A DNA stretch of 64,000 nt from Posidonia oceanica (Eukaryota > Streptophyta > Magnoliopsida > Alismatales > Posidoniaceae): assembly GCA_037176725.1 (NCBI GenBank), contig JAZBRS010000060.1, positions 53,534,001 to 53,598,000 on the forward strand, read 5' to 3'. Positions 55,114 through 64,000 of this stretch are shown piece by piece. The translations under genes and the position numbers were made by a program. The first letter of the stretch is position 1, and every line of letters starts with the position of its first letter. The notes beneath the pieces are model-generated. The model was not told the DNA's origin. It did no database searches and worked only from the letters and a program-made list of their open reading frames with translations.

Positions 55114-57486
55114 CTAATGCTCAATCTTCACCATCTGGCAGGTTGTATACTTAGCCACATGCTCAACTATCTCTTTCTTCATTCCAGGCCACCAAAAATT
55201 CCTCTTCAGATCCTTAAACATCTTGGTGCTCCCGGGATGAATGGAATACCTGGATTGATGAGCTTCATCTAACAAGCTCTGCTTCATCTCCTCCACTTGA
55301 GGTACATACAGACGTAAGTCAAATCTAAGCCCACCATCTACCCCAACAGAGAAATGGGGTGCCTCACCTGCCTCCATCCTCTTCCAGATTCCAGGTACAA
55401 AAGGATCAAACTGCTGAACCGCTACCATTGCTTCCACCAGCCTTGGGTGAACTAACAAGTTAGCCAAAAACACTCTGCCTGAATCCCGAGACTGCCTCTG
55501 TGGTTTGCACTCGACCAACCCCTCAAGAAGATGCCATTCTCTAATCATCAGGGTGGCCACTGAGTAGGCACGCCTACTCAAAGCATCAGCAACCACATTA
55601 GCCTTCCCCGGGTGGTAGAATAGACTGAAATCATAATCTTTCAGATACTCCACCCACCTCCTTTGTCTCAGGTTCAAATCCTTCTGAGTGAAAATGTATT
55701 TCAGGCTCTTGTGATCTGTGAAGATCTCAAACTGTTCGCCAAAGAGGTAGTGCCTCCAAATCTTCAAGGCAAAAACCACAGCAGCAAGCTCCAAATCATG
55801 AGTGGGGTAATTCTTCTCATGGTCTTTGAATTGCCGAGATGCATAAGCCACAACTCTACCATACTGCATCAGAACACACCCCAACCCAGATCCACAGGCA
55901 TCACTGTAGACTGAGAAACCACCACTCCTAGAGGGCAAAGTTAGGACCGGAGATGAGACCAAGCGAGTCTTCAACTCAAGGAATCTCTCTTCACACCACC
56001 AATCCCACACAAAAGAGACTTCCTTCCGGGTCAATCTGGTCAAAGGTTCAACAATCTTGGAGAAATCCTGAATAAACCTCCGATAATATCCAACCAAACC
56101 TAGAAAACTTCTGATCTCAGAGACGGTCTTCGGCCTAACCCAACTGCTCACAGCCTCAACGTTGGCCGGATCAACCTTGATTCCAGCACTAGAGATGACG
56201 TGGCCAAGAAAAGAAACCTCCTCAAGCCAGAACTCACACTTGGAGAACTTTGCAAAGAGCTGATTCTGCCTCAAAGTCTCCAAAACTGCCTTCAAATGCA
56301 TTCTGTGAGTCTCTACATCAGGAGAGTATACTAGCACGTCATCCACAAAAACAACTACAAACTGATCTAGATAGGGCCTGAACACCCTGTTCATCAGGTC
56401 CATGAAAGCTGCTGGTGCATTGGTCAATCCAAATGGCATGACCCTGAACTCATAGTGGCCATACTGAGTCCGAAACGCTGTCTTCTGAACATCGGACTCC
56501 CGAATTTGGAGCTGATGATAACCTGACCTCAAGTCTATCTTGGAAAAGACAGACGCTCCCTGCAACTGGTCAAACAGGTCATCAATCCTAGGCAAAGGGT
56601 ACTTGTTCTTGATGGTAATCTGATTCAGCATTCTATAATCAATGCACAATCTAAGAGTACCATCTTTCTTCTTGACAAACAAAACCGGCACACCCCAAGG
56701 AGAAACACTGGGCCGGATGTACCCTCTGTCTAGCAGTTCTTGCAACTGACAACTGAGCTCCCTCAATTCGGCAGGCGTCATTCTATACAGGGCCTTCGAA
56801 ATAGCACCAGAACCAGGCACCAAATCTATCTGGAACTCCAGCTCCCTATGCGGCGGCATACTAGGTAGGTCCTCTGGAAACACATCTGGATACCTACAAA
56901 CCACTGGTATGTCCTGTATCCTCACAGCAGATGAAGAGGAGACAGTGACACTGGCCAGGTAGCCCACACTGCCTCTTGCTAAATGGCGGTAGGCCTTCAT
57001 TGCTGAAATAATCTTCTTTGACCCTCCAGGTTTAACCCCTTGGACCAAACACCATCCTTGACCAAGACAATCCGCCACCACAGTCTTCTTGGCACAGTCA
57101 ATTACAGCTGAATACTGCACCAACCAGTCCATCCCCAGTATGACATCATACTCCCGCATATCCATAACTATCAGACTGGCCTCGAAGTCCATCTCTCCCA
57201 ACTTCACACCAATGGACCTCAGAAACTTCCATACCAGGCTGTGCTCCCCTAAAGGAGTCACCACATCAAGATGAAATGCTAATCTTGCCGGTCTCAGGCC
57301 AAGCTCAGCTGCAAACGACTCAGATATAAACGAGTAAGAACTCCCTGAGTCAAACAAAACTCTGGCCATATTACGAGCCACAAGAAAAGAACCTGGTAAA
57401 CACAACACAACAACAAACCACACATCCATTAATAGGGAAAAGTATTGGATACACATTACAACACAGAGGTCCACAACACAAATCAC
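55114..57486 (-). pseudogene. Tekay pol: protease, reverse transcriptase, RNase H, integrase zinc region
   Basis: A long open frame of 790 codons. The protease motif [12 protein letters not shown] lies at about residue 45. The reverse transcriptase follows ([27 protein letters not shown], catalytic FVDDVLVYS at about 56335-56350). RNase H comes next ([14 protein letters not shown], about 55890) and then the integrase HHCC region at 55140-55265. In that region the first cysteine is tyrosine (KYTTCQMVK), which should ruin zinc binding. The frame stops at a TAG (55114-55116) where relatives have Gln. The true polyprotein start is upstream in gag; the frame relation to gag is shifted by one base near 57485, probably by mutation. 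Confidence 0.9.
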
Positions 57487-58487
57487 TCTCGCTCCTTACC
57501 CTCAACAACATCCCCCGAGGGTCCAGCATCAGGAGCGGCTATGGAGAACACTTGTCCCCTGGTCGGCTGACGAGGTGCATCCCCAGCAGGCTTTGGAGGC
57601 TCAGGATAGCTCCGCTGAATATGCCCAGTCTTCCTACAATTATAACATCTCACAGGGCCTGGGTTCTGCGATTTACTAGCACAATACATAGCAATGTGTC
57701 CTGGCTTCCCACACTTGAAACAAGTTCTTGGACCTCCACTCGAGGCTGTCTGGTTGTATCCAGAACTCCCTCTTCCAAAAGAACTACGTCCCTCCTCAGC
57801 AACAGAACTGGAACGCTCCTTCCTCTTCTTCCCTGAGCTCCCAGAACTACCAGAGCTCAGACCTCCAGAAATAGAAGGCCGCTGAGAGGACGACTTCCCC
57901 TTCCCTTTAGGGTGTTCTTCCAGAAACAGCTTGCGGTCATCTTCATACCTGGCCGCGAGCTCCACAGCATCAGCCAAGGTTGGGCATCTGAAACCCAAAA
58001 CCCTTGACTGAAGAGCTGGCACCAACCCTTCCACAAACTTCTTAGCTCGGCGTCTTTCCATGTCAAACACCTGAGCAAATTGCTCCAACCAAGTGAAAGC
58101 TGTCTCGTACTCCGCCACAGACATGCTCCCTTGCTTCAAATTCCGGAAGTCTCTATCCAAGCGATCCCGCTCATACTCGAGGAAATACCGCTCATAGAAC
58201 ACTTCCCAGAACTCTTCCCAGGGTATGGCAAGCAGATCTGCATCGGGAAACTTGAGACGGCGCGCAGACTTCCACCACTGGCCGGCTTCTCCCTTGAACT
58301 GGAAGGTTGCCAGACGAACCCACTTCTCCTCCGGACACTCTAGACTCTCCAGAATCTTCTCAACCTCTGAGAGCCAAGACTCCGCATCCTCTGGCTTGCC
58401 CTTGTCATCGAAGTTCGGCACACCAAGCTTACGGAACTGGGAAATCCATGGGTCACCCTTGGCCTCATTGGAACTGCTCTTTCCAAG
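57483..58487 (-). pseudogene. Tekay gag, N-terminus deleted
   Basis: Reads DPWISQFRKLGVPNFDD, KILESLECPEEKWVRLAT, FQFKGEAGQWWKSARR and the gag core to about 57950, then a Ser/Gly/Lys-rich linker and two zinc knuckles. The first knuckle, CFKCGKPGHIAMYC, is intact; the second, CYNCRKTGHIQRSY, has lost its last cysteine to tyrosine. The apparent first residues upstream of 58487 come from the host LTR, not from gag. Gag packages the element RNA in the cytoplasm. Confidence 0.85.
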
Positions 58488-59859
58488 CCGGTGCAGCTCG
58501 CGTCCAACGCTCTGGTTGAGCTTCATGCCTGGCACATGTTGCACATGGTAGGTTTCTTGGTTTCTTTTGTATCCTGTGCTTGTATGCTTAGTCTATGCCA
58601 TCTTACAGTAGCCTTATGCATGTTTCAATATTTTGTTTATCCTCTGTATGCCTGTTTGCTTTGCTGTCCCATTGGCCTGTGTTGGACGCCTGCCTCTCTG
58701 GCATCTAACGTTGGACACCATGCCCACGGGCGTCCAACGCTCTGCTTGCTTTGATTGCTGATCTTAGCTTGCCCATTGCTTTGAATCTGCTTCTGGTTTG
58801 TTGTCATGTTTGCCCTACATGTCATGCGTCCCATTTTGTTGCATTTCTGCATTTGCATTGCATCCATATAGCTAGAATGCATCTTTTTTCAAAACCTGCA
58901 TGCTATCTACCTCCAGCGGGTGTTGGACACCAGCAATGCCAGCGTCCAATGTTGGACGCCGCTGTTGCCAGCGTCTAATGCTTGCAGTTGGCTGAAGCGA
59001 GGTTTTAAAATGTCGATTTGGTTTCATTCGCCGTTTTCTGTGTTTTATTGCTTCTTGTGCGTACTGCAACCCCCATGCATGCTACCTGACCCCTGTTTTG
59101 GTTTTCGTGCGCTCGCTTTTGCATTGTTTTCCGCACCCTTGCATCGTTTTCTGTGCTTTCTCCACGTTTTCCGTGCTCTCGCATCGTTTTCTACTCCTGC
59201 TTTTGCTTTATCTCTTGCATGTCGTTTGCATTGCCTGGTTTCCCCCGCAGTTTCATTTTATCGCCTGCATTTGCATTTGGGCTATAATGCTTACTGCCTA
59301 GGAGTTCTCACGAGCCAAGGTTCGCTCGGTTCGGAACACTAGCAGCGTTGCTGAGCACATAGATAGCATGTTTATTTCCCATGCATGGTAAGCAGACATT
59401 CATTGCATTTAGGCATTAGGCTAGCATCTTCCTGCATTAGCGCGTGAGATTGCCTAAGAAAGACCGACTCGCGGACGTATCGGGGGTGCCTAATACCTTC
59501 CCCGTGTGTAACAGGAGTCCTTGCCCTTTCTCTTGGCCCGTATCGACCTTTCCTTCATCCTAGGCACGAGTCATAGCATAGCATTGCAATGCATCGCATC
59601 TCTTTGCACTCCCTTTGCTCCTTTTTTGCATCCGGTTTTGCATGTCTTTTCATGCATTACCCTTGATTTTCCCTGTCTCCTAATTTAATAGACCTGGTGG
59701 CGACTCCGATTTGTCTTATCATTTTCTTTTTTTCTTTTTGCCAGCGTTTCCATGTCAAGTTTCTTCCCTCGAATCCTGCCGCATATAGTGAGCCTATTTT
59801 GATCGGTGCACGCGAGCTTTGACATCGTGCATGGACGATCAGAATTCAGGATTACTACA
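58488..59859 (+). repeat. 3' LTR of the gag-only element, last 1.37 kb
   Basis: Matches 42838-44186 nearly base for base at first, with a small extra repeat near 59130-59180. It ends ATTACTACA exactly where DUF7745 coding resumes. Contains the conserved core at 59459-59535 and TGGCGACTCC at 59698-59707. Confidence 0.85.
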
Positions 59860-60110
59860 GATAGCTTCCAGAATCTTGTAGCAGCGCACAAGAGAAGTCG
59901 CCTAACCTCCACATCAGCAGCCTTCAAGAGCTTGGATGGTATGCCCCACAAGCACAATTTCTCACGGTTAGCCTCAGTGAACATGGCAATCCACTCTAGG
60001 AGAGTCTCAGAGCAATGCGTTGGAGTCACCAAGGTAGGGAAGCCCATTGCAGGAGAGAATGCAGGCAGTTGGTGCGAAATCTTCGAGTAGCTGTAGCCAA
60101 AGCTATTCAT
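59860..60110 (-). pseudogene. DUF7745-type retroelement protein, N-terminal part
   Basis: An ATG at 60110-60108 opens MNSFGYSYSKISHQLPAF and runs to LLLCAATRFWKLS at the edge of the inserted element. In this family an 'A-A-R-F-W-D-P' phrase is followed closely by 'V-F-R-F-G'; here the two halves of that motif lie 18.9 kb apart (59860 and 40967). Some related proteins start further upstream, so this Met may not be the true start. Confidence 0.7.
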
Positions 60111-61442
60111 CAATCTGGAACATGTAAAGGCATGTAATACTGGCAGACAGAGAAGTAGATGTGCATATATAAAGCTGATAAAGCAGTTCAAACGCTACAG
60201 CTAGCAATCAGACCACAAAATTCAAGCATATTCAGCTAAGCAAGGGGGCTTCGCCTGCACAGGGCGAAGTCACACAAAAGGCACTCTTGTCCTCGTCTGT
60301 GCGGAGCGAGGAGACAAGGGAAGGGGGCTTCGTTCGTCTGGAACGAAGTCACAAAGGAGGTACGCCTGTCCTTGTCCTGTACGGAGCAAGGGGGCAAGCG
60401 AAAAGAGACTTCGTCTGCCCAGAGCGAAGTTGCACAGAGGTTAGGGGTGGCACCTCACTACATAGACCCGACGGCCCGTGAGGGGCCCCCAAGGGGTGCC
60501 AAAGTTGTCCTGTTGCCTCTGGAGCGATCGCGCTGTCTCCGATTACTGATGCATTCCCTGAGCTATTGGACTGGCAGTGATTGATTGCTCTGAGGCTTGG
60601 AGGCGGTCAACCTGCCTTAGCAGAAGTACTGTCCCAGTGCTGAGCCAAGCCTTGCAGAGTGGGAGGAAAGGGGCAAAAGAAGTGACTTAATAGTAGATAG
60701 ATGCATGCATGCTCTATACTAAATCTACTGCCCTCAGCATATGGAGTGCTTGGTGCCTGCTGCAAAGGAAGGAGCGGTCTCTGATTCACCAGACTCTACT
60801 CAGATTCCTAACTGTTGGTGGCACTCCAGAAAGGATATTATGGGGGCTTAGGCGGTGGTGTAGTGAGGACGGGCTCCATGCCAAACTTTCAAGGAACTAC
60901 ACCTACTCTTTTTATTTTTCTTGTCTTTTTTGCTCCCACATAGGTGTGCGGATTTCCCCCATCCCTGGCTTAGAGGTAGTGGGCACCTGGTCGAAGGTTG
61001 AGGAGCTAGTGCCAAACAAGGGTGGCTTGGCCCCATGGGACTTGCATATTTCCCAAGCGCAACTTTGGTTCTTCCCTAAGGTAGGCGAAAGGGGGCGGGA
61101 TCACACTGCTTGCCTTTTTCTTCTGGGGTTGACTTTTGTTTTTGCCCTCCTTTTGTTTTGCTTGTTTTTTTCTTTTCTTTTTGTCTTTTCTTTCTTGTTC
61201 TTTTTTTTTTGGCTTGTAGGCTTTCGCTGTCCCTAACTTAGAGGTAATGGGCGCTTGGTTTTGAGAAGGGGGCCAGGCTTTGCAAGGCTGTAGACTCCCA
61301 GGTGCGGATTTTGGATCATCTCCAAGGTAATTGGAGGGGCAGGGTTATGCTACACACTACTATCTCTAGGGCCGACTTCTGTCTTCGCCTTCTAGTTTTC
61401 TTTTTTTCTCTTTTTTTTTCTTGTGCTTAGGCTTATACATGG
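60111..61442 (-). other. Leader region of the DUF7745 element
   Basis: Non-coding. It holds covarying hairpins at 60249-60445 and, at about 60900-61420, a loose tandem pair about 270-300 bp apart sharing a phrase about 'cttagaggtaatgggcgcttgg' and pyrimidine-rich runs. No clear primer site is visible next to 61443, so its link to the LTR on the right is uncertain. Confidence 0.5.
60249..60445 (-). repeat. Covarying hairpin triplet in leader
   Basis: Three units of about 80 bp. The first two hold clean stems, CTTCGCC/GGCGAAG (60249-60269) and CTTCGTTC/GAACGAAG (60328-60348); the third (about 60409-60429) is partly paired. Between them lies CTTGTC-CTCG...CGAG-GAGACAAG (60286-60318). Stem sequences differ while pairing is kept. 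Confidence 0.65.
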
Positions 61443-62852
61443 TGTAGTAATCCTGGTGTTTAGATCGTCCATGCACATTGCCAAAAGCTCGCGTGCACCG
61501 ATTGGAATCAAGCTCACTATAAGCGACTATGTCTAAGGAGGAGGGCTCAACTCGAAAACACTCGAAACAGAGGAGAAAAGATAAGAAAAGAAGAAGATAA
61601 GACAATTCAGAGTCACCACCGTGTCTATTATCAGGAGACAAGGAAAATCGGGGGAAATGCGTGGATTAACACGCAAAACCAAGCAAATGGTGCAATGTAA
61701 AGCAATGCAAAGGAAAACAAATGCAAATGATATGACTCATGCCTAGGATAAAGGCAATATGGTCATTGCGGGCCAAAAGACTAGGCAAGGACTCCTGTTA
61801 CGTGTGGGGAAGGTGTTAGGCACCCCCGACACGCCCGAGAATCGGTCTTTCTAGGCTTACACTCGCATACGCAGGGAAATGCAGGTTTGAATGCCTAAGT
61901 GCCAATGAATGCCTATATGAATGCTCAAAGGTGTGCTCTAAGTGATGGAATGCAATGCAGGGAAGTAAACGTGCAGTCTAAGCGCTCAGCAACGCTGTCT
62001 GTGTTCCGAATCGGTCGAAACCTGGCTCATGAGAACTCCAGGTAGTAAGCATCACTGCCCTATATGCAAATGCAAGTGGAAAAGCAAAACGGCGGTAAAA
62101 CCAAGCAATGCGAGCGACATGCAAGGGAAAATAGCATAAAACATGCAAAACAATGCGAGAAACAGAAGTGGCACGCAAAACGGTGCAAGAAAACAAAGCC
62201 AGCATGTAAAACGGTGCACGAAACAGAAGCGACACGCGAAACAGTGCAGAAAACAAAGCCAGCACACAAAACGATGCGAGAAAACAAAGCAGCACGCGAA
62301 ATGGTGCAGAAAACAAAGCCAGCACGTAAAACGGTGCAAGAAATAAAAGTGGCACGCGAAACGATGCAAGAAAGTAAAGCGGCACGTAAAAAGGTGCAAG
62401 AAACAGAAACGGCACGTGAAACGGTGCAAGAAAGCAAAGCGGCATGCAAGACGATGCCAAGAAACAGAAGCGGCACGCGAAACGGTGCAAGAAAGCAAAG
62501 CGACATGCAAGACGATGCCAAGAAACAGAAGCGGCACGCGAAACGGTGCAAGAAAGCAAAGCAAGCACGCAAAACGGTGCCAAAGACAGAGCGGGCACGC
62601 AAAACAGTGACAAAAGGAAAGTGGGCACGCAAAACGGTGCCAAAACAAAGCAGGCACGCAAAACAGTGCCAAAGCAGGCGAAATAAAACATCGATAAAGC
62701 CATGCAGATGCAGATGCAAAGGGGAAGAGTAAGAGAAGCAAAGGGGAGCAAACAGCGTAAGTGTAAGAACAAGCGCCGCTTAAAGACCACGCAATGTAGG
62801 TGTGAAGACCTACAAAGGAGAAGGGAAGCAAGTGGAGGGATTGCCAATGTTC
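61443..62852 (-). repeat. LTR8, 3' part of a minus-strand Tat-like LTR
   Basis: The minus-strand end is ...GGATTACTACA at 61443, the same as the gag-only element. Conserved core at 61755-61850 and primer-site-like motif at 61618-61609. It is possibly the 5' LTR of the DUF7745 element. Its right part is interrupted at 62853 by another LTR end. Confidence 0.6.
62090..62700 (-). repeat. About 42-bp tandem array within LTR8
   Basis: About fourteen imperfect units of 'gcacgcgaaacggtgcaagaaa' plus 'gcaaagc' or 'cagaagc'. It corresponds to the 'gcatcgttttccgtgct' stretch that appears in only a few copies in LTR2 (13250-13400) and the gag-only LTRs (43450-43540), so it has expanded here. Open frames on both strands are repeat artefacts. 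Confidence 0.75.
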
Positions 62853-64000
62853 TGTGACCATTTCCCACCAAAGTATCCCACGATGTGTCTCGCACGCTGC
62901 CAAAAGCTCACGATGCAATCGGATCGTGGAAAAAGAGGGGAGAAAGTCGCAATTAGTAGTGGATCTAGGGAAAACACAACACAAGGCACTGAGAGTACGC
63001 GAAAAGGGGAGACATAGTTGATAGATAAGAAGAGGGAGTCCTAATCTACATGCTCGAGGAAACAGAAAGCAAAAACCATGCGTGCAATGCAAATGGTGTG
63101 CAAATGTATGCTGTGCAGGGGTTCAGAAGGACTTACCTTGGAAATCTGAAACCTGATCTGAGAAACGCTTGGTCCATGTGAAAGAGCACTCCACCGGGGT
63201 TGTCCAGGTAGCTTGGTTGAGAAGATCCCGCGGCCAGATCTGAAGATAAGCTGGCTTCAAGGTAGAAGGGCCAGAACAGGGGAGAAAAGTGGATCTAGGT
63301 GTAACAGAGGTCCTAAGGGTGTGCAAAACAGGTCCTCCCATGTAAATGGGAGCTAAGCATGCTTAAGTGTGTGCAAAAATGCCAAATGCAAAGATGCATG
63401 AGTGCAAATGCATGTAGGAATGCAGAAAAGGACCTAAGAATGATTTTTCAGAAAACTTAGGAACCTATATGCAAGTTTTGAAAAAGTGGGTCCTAAATAC
63501 AAAGATTTTGAAAAGTCAGGGGCTTATATGCAAGGTTTTTGAAAATTGGGGGTCTGAGTGCAATTTTACAAAATGCAGGGTTTAAAATGCAATTTAATAA
63601 GGTAAACATGCATTTGAATAAGTTTTGAAATCATATGGAGGACTAACATGCAATTTTGAAACATGCAGGGGTTGAAATGCAATTTTAAAGGAAAACTGGG
63701 ATTTTAAATGGTCTGTGGATTAATCAGTGGACTTATGTGCAATTTTTAAATATGTAGGGTCTAAAATGCAATTTTATAAGTAAAAATATGCATTTGAATG
63801 AGTTTGATAAACATGTAGAGGACCTATGTGTAATTTTGAAACATGTAGGGTCTAAAATGTAATTTTATAAGGAAAAATGTTAAAAAACAAATGCTGTGCA
63901 TGCAGATGAAGGACCTATGTGCAAAAATTAAAATGCATGGGGAAAAAAATGCAACGTAGTAAGAAAAGTTGAAAAATAAATGCATTGATTAACAGATCAG
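62853..64000 (-). repeat. LTR10, minus-strand LTR end nested in LTR8, runs off window
   Basis: The minus-strand end ...GGTCACA at 62853 is preceded by 'gagcttttggcagcgtgcgaga', like LTR2, LTR3 and LTR4 ends. A candidate splice donor (CCAAG/GTAAGT, minus) is at about 63138. The far end is outside the window. Confidence 0.5.
63480..64000 (-). repeat. About 90-bp tandem repeat, cut by window end
   Basis: Units of about 90 bp beginning 'ggacctatgtgcaattttgaaacatg' at about 63550, 63638, 63729, 63819 and 63910, with 'ctaaaatgcaattttataagg' in the second half. AT-rich and still repeating at the window edge. Confidence 0.75.

Larger units (their letters stand above)
51794..58490 (-). mobile_element. 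Ty3/Gypsy chromovirus, Tekay (Del) clade, 5' end deleted
   Basis: Minus-strand element with 3' LTR 51794-53970, chromodomain remnant, integrase, RNase H, reverse transcriptase, protease and gag in Ty3/Gypsy order. The 5' LTR, primer site and gag N-terminus are missing. At 58487-58491 gag fuses directly to sequence equal to 42837 onward of the host LTR. The host LTR also lacks its equivalent of about 41035-42836. One deletion therefore removed the 5' end of this element together with about 1.8 kb of the LTR it had entered. The point mutations seen in gag and pol are mostly C-to-T or G-to-A. Confidence 0.85.
40968..59859 (+). mobile_element. Gag-only Tat-like LTR retrotransposon with 3.2-kb LTRs, nested
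   Basis: A near-complete element: 5' LTR 40968-44186, tRNA-Arg-type primer site 44188, leader, broken gag 45340-47790, a 3.9-kb hairpin-rich tail, polypurine tract 51716-51728, and a 3' LTR at 51729-51793 plus 58488-59859. The 3' LTR is split by a Tekay element. No protease, reverse transcriptase, RNase H or integrase is visible in the 7.5-kb interior, so it needs enzymes from elsewhere. This matches the published idea of gag-only elements (TR-GAG). It split a DUF7745 ORF in opposite orientation. No clear 5-bp target duplication is seen (left ACTGG, right GATAG). Confidence 0.8.

Noticed and set aside
40961..59864. 5-bp target duplication of the gag-only element
   Set aside because: ACTGG on the left and GATAG on the right share only two of five positions; not claimed.
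60470..60510. rRNA-like phrase 'gacccgacggcccgtgagggg'
   Set aside because: Too short and not followed by ribosomal sequence; part of the element leader.
62052..63092. 346-codon minus-strand frame, cysteine- and phenylalanine-rich
   Set aside because: It lies on the 42-bp LTR array and crosses an LTR end; overlapping open frames exist on both strands.

Overview
This window reads as repeat-rich nuclear DNA of a flowering plant, probably a eudicot. The evidence is a spliced isoprenylated heavy-metal-domain gene, plant-type Copia, Tekay and Tat-like retrotransposons, hAT elements and a retroelement ORF carrying the plant domain known as DUF7745. The species cannot be told. Only one intact gene is supported, the HIPP gene at 25848-26811 (minus strand). 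Nearly everything else is transposon DNA in layers.

Layout. 1-2460: 5' part of a decayed Copia element (minus). 2461-3282: unassigned AT-rich DNA. 3283-20851: a pile of Tat-like elements. A 3' tail and LTR (3283-9079, plus) sit in the tail of a second element (9080-14034, plus), whose 3' LTR ends inside the gag of a third element (14035-20851, minus). That third element carries a solo LTR in its leader. 20852-31333: lower-GC DNA with a GRF zinc-finger pseudogene, a 950-bp hAT-like non-autonomous element with degenerate 8-bp target duplication, the HIPP gene and a dead hAT transposase. 31334-39955: LTRs and tails of further Tat-like elements, mostly minus strand. 39956-60110: a DUF7745 ORF (minus) split by an 18.9-kb gag-only element with 3.2-kb LTRs (40968-59859, plus). 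Its 3' LTR was in turn hit by a Tekay chromovirus (51794-58490, minus). 60111-64000: leader of the DUF7745 element and two nested minus-strand LTRs.

The most interesting signal is structural. The Tat-like elements are built from inverted-repeat cassettes whose two arms change together. Their 3' tails hold arrays of short hairpins (GATAAG/CTTATC alternating with GATAGG/CCTATC, and similar). Their LTRs hold a double-palindrome cassette recurring about every 230 bp, centred on GCGTCCAAC/GTTGGACGC in one group and on GCGTCTTAC/GTAAGACGC in another. All well-preserved LTRs also carry a tRNA-Arg primer-site-like motif 100-170 bp before their own end, and a shared conserved core of about 85 bp. I know no named function for these arrays; their conservation and paired substitutions suggest selection on RNA or DNA secondary structure. 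All boundaries come from reading the sequence by eye; no alignment or folding was run.
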